From Bacteroidales bacterium (GTDB taxonomy: Bacteria; Bacteroidota; Bacteroidia; Bacteroidales; UBA932), in NCBI GenBank assembly GCA_017548445.1, contig JAFYZZ010000050.1, forward strand, positions 1 through 24,428: a stretch of 24,428 nucleotides of DNA, written 5' to 3'. Of the stretch, positions 1 through 8,402 are shown in pieces; the first letter of the stretch is position 1; every line of letters starts with the position of its first letter. A program made the position numbers and the translations under genes. The notes beneath the pieces are model-generated. The model ran no database searches and was not told the DNA's origin. It was given only the letters and a program-made list of their open reading frames with translations.

Positions 1-11
1 AGGGGCATTTT

Positions 12-85
12 TGGAGGTGCGTAGCGGAATCGAACCACTGTGACAGGTTTTGCAGACCTGCGCCTAGCCACTCGGCCAACGCACC
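12..85 (-). tRNA. tRNA-Cys (anticodon GCA), CCA end encoded
   Basis: On the minus strand the sequence folds as a complete cloverleaf of 74 nt. The 7-bp acceptor stem GGTGCGT pairs with ACGCACC. The anticodon stem CAGGT/ACCTG encloses the loop CTGCAAA, giving anticodon GCA. The T-arm carries GGTTCGATTCC. The discriminator base is U, the identity base of tRNA-Cys, and the terminal CCA is genomically encoded at 14-12. A TAnnTTTG promoter element lies just upstream (97-104). Confidence 0.96.
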
Positions 86-96
86 GTTCGGGATTG

Positions 97-104
97 CAAA
101 GATA
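97..104 (-). promoter_or_regulatory. -7 element TATCTTTG of the tRNA-Cys gene
   Basis: The minus strand reads TATCTTTG, matching the Bacteroidota -7 consensus TAnnTTTG, 11 nt before the tRNA 5' end. A TTG (126-124) lies 19 nt further upstream, in the expected place of the -33 element. Confidence 0.75.
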
Positions 105-143
105 AGCAAAAATCCCATACTTGCAAAAGCAGGGTGAAAAATG

Positions 144-151
144 TAATTTTG
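144..151 (+). promoter_or_regulatory. -7 element TAATTTTG of the HAD gene
   Basis: TAATTTTG matches TAnnTTTG and ends only 4 nt before the ATG at 156. Transcription should therefore start at or within a few bases of the start codon, so the mRNA may be leaderless. A TTG near 121 fits a -33 element. Confidence 0.65.
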
Positions 152-155
152 CGCT

Positions 156-758
156 ATGATCCGCAATATCATTTTCGACTTCGGAGGCGTCCTCGTGGAC
201 TGGAATCCCCATTATCTGTTCGACCCCTGGTTCGGTGACGACGCGAAGGCGGACTGGTTCCTGACGGAAATCTGTCCCTACAGCTGGAACGCCCAGGTGG
301 ATTCCGGACGCACGACGGCGGAGATCACGGAAGAACGCGTGGCCCTCTTTCCCGAATGGGAGAAAGAGATCCGGATGTACTACGACCGCTGGATTAATAT
401 GGTGGGCGACGCCATTCCGGGAATGGAGGCTTTCGTATGCGAACTCAAGGCCCGCGGATTCGGCGTCTACGGCCTGACGAACTGGTCCAAAGAGCTTTTC
501 CCGCTCGTCAGGGACCGTTTCCCGGTGTTCAAGTTGATGGACGGAATGGTGGTGTCGGGAGAAGAGCGGATCATCAAGCCCGATCCGGAACTGTACCGCA
601 TCCTGCTGGACCGGTACGGACTCAAGGGAGAGGAATGCGTCTTCATCGACGACAATCCCGTCAATGCCGCCGGTGGCGAATCCCTTGGCATCCGGGGTAT
701 CGTCTTTCACAATGAGGAACAGTTGCGGGCCGAACTGGACCGCTTGCTGGAGCGCTAG
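156..758 (+). CDS. HAD-superfamily hydrolase (subfamily IA, YihX/epoxide-hydrolase-N type)
   Basis: A 200-residue soluble protein with the HAD motifs in order. Motif I is IFDFGGVLVD, with the nucleophile Asp8. Motif II is GLTNWSK near residue 107. Motif III is the Lys of KPDPELYR near 142, and motif IV is FIDDNPVNA near 166. The second Asp of the canonical DxD motif is Gly10, as in the HAD-IA variant 3 group that includes YihX (a sugar-phosphate phosphatase) and the N-terminal domain of epoxide hydrolases. The substrate cannot be read from sequence; a small phosphorylated metabolite is most likely. The ATG at 156 directly follows a promoter element. The stop codon overlaps the stop of the convergent psd gene by four bases (CTAG). 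Confidence 0.88.
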   Translation: MIRNIIFDFGGVLVDWNPHYLFDPWFGDDAKADWFLTEICPYSWNAQVDSGRTTAEITEERVALFPEWEKEIRMYYDRWINMVGDAIPGMEAFVCELKARGFGVYGLTNWSKELFPLVRDRFPVFKLMDGMVVSGEERIIKPDPELYRILLDRYGLKGEECVFIDDNPVNAAGGESLGIRGIVFHNEEQLRAELDRLLER

Positions 759-1408
759 AATTCCGCCAGCACCGTCTCGCAGGCGCGAACGGTATCGCCC
801 AGTTTCACCTTGAGCCGCGCTTCCAGCGGCAGGAAGAGGTCGATGCGCGAGCCGAACTTGATGATGCCGCACTGGGCGCCGCCTTTCACGGAAATGCCTT
901 CCTGCGCGTAGCAGACGATCCTGCGGGCGAACACGCCCGCCAGCTGCTTGAAGAGGATTTCCTGCCCGCCGGACAGGCGCATCCCCACGCAGGAATGCTC
1001 GTTCTCCGCCGACGCCTTCGGGGCGAAAGCCAGGAAATGCTCACCGGGATAATAGTGGTAATAGGTGATCACGCCGTCGGCCGGCCAGAAGTTGGCGTGC
1101 ACGTCGAAGAAATTCATATACACGGACAACTGGATGCAGTCGCGGTGCAGGAACTCCCCTTCATACACCTTCTCCAGGATGACCACGCGGCCGTCGGCGA
1201 CGGAAGTGACGGCGGAAGGGCCCCCGCTCCGCACGCGTGAAGGAACCCGGAAGAAAGCCGTCTGCCACACGCAGAACCAGACCAGCAGCGCGATCAGCGG
1301 CCACACCACCCAGGGAACGTGCACGAACAGCAGCAGGAAGCATCCTGCCACGAGACTCAGCGCATAGACCAGCGCGAGCGTTCCCCGGGAGTTGCGGTCG
1401 ATTTTCAT
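755..1408 (-). CDS. psd: phosphatidylserine decarboxylase, small pyruvoyl type
   Basis: Converts phosphatidylserine to phosphatidylethanolamine at the inner membrane. The protein has 217 residues, with two hydrophobic segments near residues 10-30 and 32-52 and a catalytic domain with FFDVHANFWP (His near 104). The self-cleavage site is FGSR at 185-188; Ser187 would become the pyruvoyl group of the alpha chain. The length fits the short, archaeal-like family rather than the roughly 300-residue E. coli enzyme. The open frame extends upstream to 1765, but that part lies inside cdsA; the ATG at 1408 overlaps the cdsA stop as ATGA and begins the membrane segment, so it is the start. It is the last gene of ftsH-cdsA-psd. 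No phosphatidylserine synthase is present in the window. Confidence 0.93.
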   Translation of the reverse strand: MKIDRNSRGTLALVYALSLVAGCFLLLFVHVPWVVWPLIALLVWFCVWQTAFFRVPSRVRSGGPSAVTSVADGRVVILEKVYEGEFLHRDCIQLSVYMNFFDVHANFWPADGVITYYHYYPGEHFLAFAPKASAENEHSCVGMRLSGGQEILFKQLAGVFARRIVCYAQEGISVKGGAQCGIIKFGSRIDLFLPLEARLKVKLGDTVRACETVLAEF

Positions 1409-2231
1409 ATCAGGCCGAACAGGGATAAATACACGCAGGCGAGCGGAATGGCCACCAGGCTGCTGTCGAAACGGTCCAGCATACCCCCGTGACCGGGGAT
1501 GCACTTGCCGGAATCCTTGACGCCGAAATGGCGTTTCCACATCGATTCGAAGAGGTCGCCGCAAACGCCCCCGATGCCGATGATGAAGCCCAGGGCGATG
1601 CAATGGATCAGCGGGAAGGGCAGCCAGGTCAGGTAATGAAGCCCTACGGCAGCCGCCACGCAGAACGCCAGGCCGCCCCAGAAGCCCCACCAGGACTTTT
1701 TCGGGGAGATTTCCGGCGCCAACCGGCGCGAACCGGGCCGCTGCCCGAATGCGGTGCCAATGCAATATGCACCTACGTCGGAGGCCCAGATCAGGATGAA
1801 CAGCGACAGCAGGAACCAGCCGTCAAACACGTCCCCGTCCATCATCAGGAGCGGAGAGAGGCTGATTGGCAAGGCGATATAAAGCAACCCGGCATAGATA
1901 TAGGTCAGGTCCCCGAACCCCTCGCGGGACGGCAGGAAAGGACAGCTGAAAGGGATCAGCAGCAACGGAATCAGGGCGATGACCAGCCAGTGGAGGTCCC
2001 AGCCATAGAAACAGTGGCCGGCCACCAGCACGAACGCGGCGGCACCGGCCAGCTCGCCCAGCTTCTGCTGAAGCAGGAAACGCCTGCCCAACGCCATCCG
2101 GTAGAATTCCTGCAGGGCGACGACCAGGATGATGACGAAGAGGCAGCCGAAGAGGGTCCGGTCCCAGATGAGACCGAACACCATCACCGCCAGGAAGGCG
2201 ATTCCGGTAAGCGTGCGGATCCAAAAGTTTT

Positions 2232-2235
<4 letters not shown>
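1405..2235 (-). CDS. cdsA: phosphatidate cytidylyltransferase
   Basis: Makes CDP-diacylglycerol from phosphatidic acid and CTP, the branch point of phospholipid synthesis, in the inner membrane. The 276-residue protein is mostly hydrophobic, with about eight membrane segments. It ends with the family signature: SDVGAY (152-157), SPKKSWWG (177-184), GDLFESMWKR (226-235) and GHGGMLDRFDS (248-258), which supply the metal- and CTP-binding residues. Its start overlaps the ftsH stop and its stop overlaps the psd start, both as ATGA, so translation is probably coupled. With psd it places two consecutive phospholipid steps behind the membrane protease FtsH. Confidence 0.96.
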
Positions 2236-4196
<1,961 letters not shown>

Positions 4197-4202
4197 CTGT
4201 TG

Positions 4203-4210
4203 TAATTTTG
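4203..4210 (+). promoter_or_regulatory. -7 element TAATTTTG of birA
   Basis: It matches TAnnTTTG and ends 22 nt before the birA ATG. A TTG at 4180-4182 lies 20 nt upstream, the usual -33 spacing. It sits inside the 36-bp divergent gap with ftsH. Confidence 0.7.
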
Positions 4211-4215
4211 CTGGA

Positions 4216-4223
4216 CAAATATA
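4216..4223 (-). promoter_or_regulatory. -7 element TATATTTG of the ftsH operon
   Basis: The minus strand reads TATATTTG, 19 nt before the ftsH ATG. It lies only 5 bp from the opposing birA -7 element, so the two polymerases should compete. No clear -33 TTG is seen at 19-21 nt. Confidence 0.65.
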
Positions 4224-4232
4224 ATAACAAAA

Positions 4233-4862
4233 ATGGAACCAACCGACCGAACTCCCCGCATATTGTGGCTGGAAAGCACGGAATCGACCAACAACGCGCT
4301 CAGAACGCGTCTGGAGGCTTCTGACAATCTGTCAATCGTGGCCGCGCGCTACCAGACGGCCGGCCGCGGACAGGGCTCGCATAGTTGGTTCTCCAGCCCG
4401 GGAAAGAATCTTACCTTCAGCATTCTTTACCGCTACGAGGGCGATTTCACGCTGGCCGCCGCGGACGCCCTGCTGATTACCCAGGTGACGGCGCTCGCCC
4501 TGCGCGACTACCTGCTCGGCCACGGCGTGGAGGCCCGCATCAAGTGGCCGAACGACATCTGGGTGGGCGACCGGAAGATCTGCGGCATCCTCATCGAGAA
4601 CATCCTGGAAGGGACCTTCATCCGCGCCAGCATCGTGGGCATCGGGCTCAACCTCAATGAGACCGGATGGCCGGAAGAACTGCCCAATCCCGTCTCGCTG
4701 CACGAACTTACCGGGCGGTCCTATGATCCCGATACCGAACTGGTGAAGCTGGAAAACGAACTCCGCCGCCGGTTCGGCCTGCTGGCCGACGCCGACGGCA
4801 GAGCGTCATTGCAAGAAGAATTCGGAAAATATATGTTCAGGCTCCGCGAAGAGCCGAAATAG
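4233..4862 (+). CDS. birA: biotin--[acetyl-CoA-carboxylase] ligase, C-terminally short
   Basis: Activates biotin with ATP and attaches it to the biotin carboxyl carrier protein in the cytosol. There is no N-terminal DNA-binding domain, so it is a group I (enzyme-only) ligase. The catalytic domain is intact: ESTNN (17-21), the biotinyl-AMP loop GRGQGSHSW (44-52), KWPNDIW (104-110) and KICGILIEN (115-123). The protein stops at 209 residues, just after the helix ending KYMFRL. The roughly 40-residue SH3-like C-terminal domain of most homologues is missing. The last 26 bases overlap the convergent rpe gene, whose own C-terminus is complete. The promoter element at 4203-4210 and the ATG at 4233 support the start. 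Confidence 0.92.
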   Translation: MEPTDRTPRILWLESTESTNNALRTRLEASDNLSIVAARYQTAGRGQGSHSWFSSPGKNLTFSILYRYEGDFTLAAADALLITQVTALALRDYLLGHGVEARIKWPNDIWVGDRKICGILIENILEGTFIRASIVGIGLNLNETGWPEELPNPVSLHELTGRSYDPDTELVKLENELRRRFGLLADADGRASLQEEFGKYMFRLREEPK

Positions 4863-5484
4863 CCGCTGCCGGGTCGGGGGCTCCGTAAACGGAACTCCCG
4901 GCCACGGCGATGTCCACACCCGCGTCCTCGATGGCGCGCACGATCCCTTCATTCACGCCCCCGTCGACCTCTATAAGCCCCTGCGCCCCCTTGCGGGAGA
5001 TCTGCGCACGAAGGGCCGCCACGCGGTCGAGCGTTTCGTAAATGAACTTCTGTCCGCCGAATCCGGCGAACACCGACATCACCAGGAAATAGTCCGCCTT
5101 GCCGATGTAAGGGTAAAGCCGGCTTACCGGCACGTCCGGATTGATGGCCACGCCGGCCTTCAGGCCCAGGGCGTGAAGCCGGGTGATGAAACGGGAAGTG
5201 TTGCTCCCGGCCGCCTCCCAGTGGAAAGAACACATCTGCACGCCGTCGGAAGCGATCTTGTCGAACCAGCGCTCCGGATGAACCACCATCAGGTGTGCGT
5301 CCATAGGCGCCCGGGCGATCTTCGCCACCTGGTCTATGACCGAGAAGCCGAAGGAGATGTTGGGCACGAGCGAGCCGTCCATCACGTCCAGATGGATGAT
5401 GTCGCCACAGCGGTTCACGAGTTCTACATCCTTCTCCAAATGGAGAAAGTCCGCCGCCAGAAGAGAGGGAGCAACCTGGAACAT
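4837..5484 (-). CDS. rpe: ribulose-phosphate 3-epimerase
   Basis: Interconverts ribulose 5-phosphate and xylulose 5-phosphate in the pentose phosphate pathway. The 215-residue TIM barrel has the expected metal and catalytic residues: Ser7, His31 and Asp33 (IIHLDVMDG), His64 (MDAHLMV) and Asp174 (IEVDGGVN), followed by the phosphate-binding GSSVYG near 196-201. One oddity is MSVFAGFGGQ (136-145), where the family almost always has MSVNPGFGGQ. It follows dnaA by 21 nt on the same strand with no visible terminator, so it is probably cotranscribed. Its 3' end overlaps the convergent birA by 26 bp. Confidence 0.95.
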   Translation of the reverse strand: MFQVAPSLLAADFLHLEKDVELVNRCGDIIHLDVMDGSLVPNISFGFSVIDQVAKIARAPMDAHLMVVHPERWFDKIASDGVQMCSFHWEAAGSNTSRFITRLHALGLKAGVAINPDVPVSRLYPYIGKADYFLVMSVFAGFGGQKFIYETLDRVAALRAQISRKGAQGLIEVDGGVNEGIVRAIEDAGVDIAVAGSSVYGAPDPAAAISALRGA

Positions 5485-5505
5485 ACCCTGCTGATGATCA
5501 ATCGT

Positions 5506-6930
5506 TTAACGGGAATGCTGGGACAACTGCGCCTCGATGTCCGTGACGTACTTCCGGAACACCTTGTCCGTGGACATCAGGTCGGAGACGGTGGTGCAGG
5601 CGTGCAGCACCGTCGCGTGGTCCTTGCCGCCGATCTCCTGGCCGATCGCGGCGAGCGAGCAGTTGGAGATGAGGTTGCGGCTGAGGAACATCGCGATCTG
5701 CCGGGCCTGGACGATCTGGCGCTTGCGCGACTTGGACAGCAGGTCTTCGCGGCTGATGTTGAAGTACTCGCACACGGACTGCTGCACCTTTTCGATGTCC
5801 AGTTCGGATTTCTCCTCCCCCACCAGGTTCTCCGTGATCGAGGCGGCCAGTTCCATCATCGTCTTGTCCCGTTCGACGGAAGCGTGCGCGATCAGGGAAA
5901 TGAGCGCGCCTTCCAGCTCGCGGAAACTCGAGCGGACGCGCGTGGCCAGGAACTCCAGCACGTCGTCCGGGACGTCCACGCCCTCGCGCTCGGCGCGGGA
6001 ACGGAGCATCTGCAGACGGGTATTGCGGTCCGGAAGCGTCAGCTGCACGGAAAGGCCCCACTTGAAACGGGAAAGCAGGCGCTCTTCGAAATTCTGCAGG
6101 TCCACGGGGGCGCGGTCCGAAGTGAAGATGAGCTGCTTGCCGCTCTGGTGCAGGTAATTGAAGATGTTGAAGAAGGCGTTCTGGCAACCCGGACCCATCA
6201 GGTCCTGGATGTCGTCCACGATCAGCACGTCCAGCTTCATATAGTAAGCCAGGAAGTCCGTCAGCTTGTTCAGCACGGACACCGCGTGCATATACGTGGT
6301 CTTGAACTCGTGGCCCGTCACATACAGCACCACCTGCTCGGGGAAACGCTCCTTGATGGCGATGCCGATGGCCTGGGCCAGATGCGTCTTGCCCAGACCG
6401 GGACCGCCGAAGATGAAGAGCGGGTTGAACGGGGTCTTCCCGGGCGCCTTGGCGATGTTCTCCCCCGCCGTCACGCCCATCTTGTTGCATTCGCCTTCCA
6501 CCAGGTTGGCGAAGCAATAGACCGGGTTGAGCCTGGGATCGATCTGGATCTTGTGCAGGCCGGGATAGACGAACGGGCTGGGATTCGAGGACGGATGCGT
6601 ATTGACCGTCACCTCCGGATTCACGGGAACCGACGTGCTCTGGCCGGACACGCGCATCGCGGGCTGGTTGCGCACGGGGCTGACCTTGTAGGACAGGCGT
6701 GCGTCCTCGCCGATCACGCGGCGGAGCGTCAGGCGCAGGATATCGAGGAACGCGGACTCGAGATACTCCTGGAAGAAGGGCGAGGGCACTTCGACCGTGA
6801 GGCGGGAATCCACGAACGAGACGGCACGGATCGGACGGAACCACGTCTTGAATTGCTGCGGTTCCACGATCTGCTCTATGATCTGCAGACAGTTGTTCCA
6901 GATTTCTATGTGCCTCTCTTGCGAATCCAT
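5506..6930 (-). CDS. dnaA: chromosomal replication initiator protein DnaA
   Basis: Binds DnaA boxes at oriC and opens the duplex. In its 474 residues are domain I (1-85), a short linker (about 86-130), and the AAA+ domain with Walker A GGPGLGKT (175-182) and Walker B LIVDDIQ (236-242). The C-terminal helix-turn-helix domain carries the DnaA signature GGKDHATVLHA (434-444). The length is usual. The ATG at 6930 begins domain I directly; upstream is a 309-bp AT-rich non-coding gap with several dyads. The gene is followed by rpe, not by dnaN, as is common in this phylum. Confidence 0.98.
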   Translation of the reverse strand: MDSQERHIEIWNNCLQIIEQIVEPQQFKTWFRPIRAVSFVDSRLTVEVPSPFFQEYLESAFLDILRLTLRRVIGEDARLSYKVSPVRNQPAMRVSGQSTSVPVNPEVTVNTHPSSNPSPFVYPGLHKIQIDPRLNPVYCFANLVEGECNKMGVTAGENIAKAPGKTPFNPLFIFGGPGLGKTHLAQAIGIAIKERFPEQVVLYVTGHEFKTTYMHAVSVLNKLTDFLAYYMKLDVLIVDDIQDLMGPGCQNAFFNIFNYLHQSGKQLIFTSDRAPVDLQNFEERLLSRFKWGLSVQLTLPDRNTRLQMLRSRAEREGVDVPDDVLEFLATRVRSSFRELEGALISLIAHASVERDKTMMELAASITENLVGEEKSELDIEKVQQSVCEYFNISREDLLSKSRKRQIVQARQIAMFLSRNLISNCSLAAIGQEIGGKDHATVLHACTTVSDLMSTDKVFRKYVTDIEAQLSQHSR

Positions 6931-7058
6931 TGGTTTAGGGACAAAAAAGATTCGGCGGGATGCGCCGGATCGCAGTGCAAAGGTGGAGGAAAAAAAATTG
7001 AAAAAAACTTTTTTTTGATATTGCTTTTTAACAATTTTTGGCTTTAATTAATACTGAA

Positions 7059-7077
7059 TGCGGTGCAGTGCAACGCA
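7059..7077. repeat. 19-bp imperfect palindrome
   Basis: The arms TGCG-TGCA and TGCA-CGCA pair around a central base, with one further non-matching base between the half-blocks on each side. It lies 129 bp upstream of the dnaA start. Confidence 0.5.
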
Positions 7078-7089
7078 TTTCCAAATAGT

Positions 7090-7114
7090 TGTCAATCAAC
7101 AATATACATTGACA
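7090..7114. repeat. perfect 7-bp inverted repeat, 11-bp spacer (TGTCAAT / ATTGACA)
   Basis: TGTCAAT at 7090-7096 is exactly repeated as ATTGACA at 7108-7114. The half-sites are 18 bp apart start to start, a spacing compatible with a dimeric regulator. Confidence 0.55.
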
Positions 7115-7154
7115 GCGCCGGAGTAAGTTGCTCTCTTACAAGCTATTTACGCAA

Positions 7155-7169
7155 TTAGAATTCTTCTAA
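7155..7169. repeat. perfect 6-bp inverted repeat TTAGAA-TTC-TTCTAA
   Basis: Six-base perfect arms surround a three-base centre. A second, 10-bp palindrome TAAACGTTTA follows at 7179-7188. Confidence 0.45.
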
Positions 7170-7239
7170 ATTACGATTTAAACGTTTATCCTCGGCGCAA
7201 CCGTTTCTGAGCCTTGAAAATCCGAAATTTACCCTGTCG

Positions 7240-8352
7240 TCACTCCGCCCGGGTGACCGTTTCGCCGACGATTTTCACCAAAAAAGCGTCGGGATATTTT
7301 TTCTTGATGGCGGGCAGTTTTTTCCGTACCTCCGCGGCGCTCGAGCCGGTGGCGATGAAGTATTTGTTCAGCTTTCCGCTCTTGATGACGAGCGGGGTGT
7401 AACCCATAAATTCCTTCGCCTTGGGATCCATCTGCCTGCTGACGGCGAAGATCTGCACGGCATACACCGGAGCGTCCTTCTGCGCGTCGGCCTTCTTTCC
7501 GTCCGAAGGACTCCCCTGCTCCGGCCCGGGGGCGGGTTTCGTCTCGGGCGGAGCGATGGCGGCGCCGCCCTCGTAGATGGACTTGTACTCCTTGAACGCC
7601 TGGAAGACCCGCTCGGCCAGCTTGTTGCGGTCCGCCTGCTGCCGCAGGGCGGCGAGATCGTTCGCGTTGGAGATGAAGCCCAACTCCAGCAGCACGGCGG
7701 GCATCGCCGTCCGCCACAGCACCAGGAACGGGTCCTGCGACACGCCGCGGTCCGTCTTGACGGGGCCTCCCTTCAGGTGCTTCTGCACCAGCTGCGCGAA
7801 ACGGACGCTCTGCTCCAGGTTGGCGTTCTGCATCAGGTTCATAAAGATGTAGGACTCGGGGTCGCTGGGGTCGAAGTCGCCGTAGGTCGTGGTGTAGTCG
7901 TCTTCAAGAAGGATAACGGAGTTCTCCCGCCGGACGATGTCCATATTGTTGGCGTACAGGTCCGTGCCCTTCCGGCTGGACTGTCCCAGCACGTGCACGG
8001 AGAAGCCGTTGGGGGAGGTCTTGTCGACGGAATTGATATGGATGGAGATGAACAGGTTCGCATTCGCCTTGTTGGCGATGTCGGCCCGGTCGCCCAGGGT
8101 CACGTAAGTGTCGGTGGAGCGCGTCAGGATGACGTTCACGTCCGGATACGCGGCACGAATCTTGTCCCGGAGGGTCTTGGCGATGTCGAGCACGAGGGTT
8201 TTCTCGTATGTCTTCCCGTCGCGGCTGACGGCGCCGGAATCCTTTCCGCCGTGTCCGGCGTCGATCACCACGGTCGTAAGCTTGAGCCCGTCGGCGGCGG
8301 CAGGTGCCAGGCAGAGCAGCGAGGCAAGGAGGATGCAGATTGTTCGTTTCAA
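7240..8352 (-). CDS. N-acetylmuramoyl-L-alanine amidase with SPOR domain, TTG start
   Basis: A secreted Zn amidase that cleaves the MurNAc-L-Ala bond of peptidoglycan, as in cell separation. From the TTG at 8352 the protein has 370 residues and begins with a signal peptide (KRTICILLASLLCLAPAAA). The Amidase_3 domain follows: AGHGGKDSG with His34, YEK with Glu50, SIHIN with His105, and LELGFIS with the catalytic Glu213. A Pro-rich linker (about 255-290) leads to a C-terminal SPOR domain (about 294-366), which binds denuded septal glycan. The frame stays open to 8439, but that would put the start upstream of the promoter element and inside lptD and would spoil the signal peptide. No ATG or GTG is available between, so TTG is the best start. 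It is divergent from lptD. Confidence 0.92.
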   Translation of the reverse strand: MKRTICILLASLLCLAPAAADGLKLTTVVIDAGHGGKDSGAVSRDGKTYEKTLVLDIAKTLRDKIRAAYPDVNVILTRSTDTYVTLGDRADIANKANANLFISIHINSVDKTSPNGFSVHVLGQSSRKGTDLYANNMDIVRRENSVILLEDDYTTTYGDFDPSDPESYIFMNLMQNANLEQSVRFAQLVQKHLKGGPVKTDRGVSQDPFLVLWRTAMPAVLLELGFISNANDLAALRQQADRNKLAERVFQAFKEYKSIYEGGAAIAPPETKPAPGPEQGSPSDGKKADAQKDAPVYAVQIFAVSRQMDPKAKEFMGYTPLVIKSGKLNKYFIATGSSAAEVRKKLPAIKKKYPDAFLVKIVGETVTRAE

Positions 8353-8362
8353 AAAATAGTCG

Positions 8363-8370
8363 TATTTTTG
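8363..8370 (+). promoter_or_regulatory. -7 element TATTTTTG of lptD
   Basis: It matches TAnnTTTG and lies 32 nt before the TTG start of lptD. It interleaves with the opposing amidase promoter in a 50-bp divergent gap. Confidence 0.6.
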
Positions 8371-8380
8371 TAGATTATTG

Positions 8381-8388
8381 CAAATATA
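8381..8388 (-). promoter_or_regulatory. -7 element TATATTTG of the amidase gene
   Basis: The minus strand reads TATATTTG, 28 nt before the TTG start of the amidase. It lies beyond the lptD -7 element, so the two transcripts would overlap at their 5' ends by some 20 nt. Confidence 0.65.
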
Positions 8389-8402
8389 GGAAAAAATCCC
8401 GT

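Larger units (their letters stand above)
6931..7239. other. AT-rich 309-bp intergenic region upstream of dnaA; possible origin or control region
   Basis: This is the only gene-free stretch of about 300 bp in the window. It holds long A and T tracts (about 6990-7017) next to dnaA and four dyads: 7059-7077, 7090-7114, 7155-7169 and 7179-7188. A weak -7 candidate for dnaA is CACCTTTG on the minus strand (6985-6978). No clean match to the DnaA box TTATCCACA was found; the nearest is TTATCCTCG near 7186-7194, with two mismatches. It could be oriC, a dnaA autoregulatory region, or only a long leader. Confidence 0.45.

Noticed and set aside
4840..4960. A frameshift that would restore the missing BirA C-terminus
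   Set aside because: The same DNA encodes the conserved C-terminus of Rpe on the other strand, and I see no plausible BirA continuation in another frame.
5173..7047. A 624-codon plus-strand open frame opposite rpe and dnaA
   Set aside because: Shadow of dnaA; the minus strand has all DnaA motifs.
7186..7194. A DnaA box TTATCCTCG upstream of dnaA
   Set aside because: Two mismatches to TTATCCACA, including the conserved end; too weak to list as a site.
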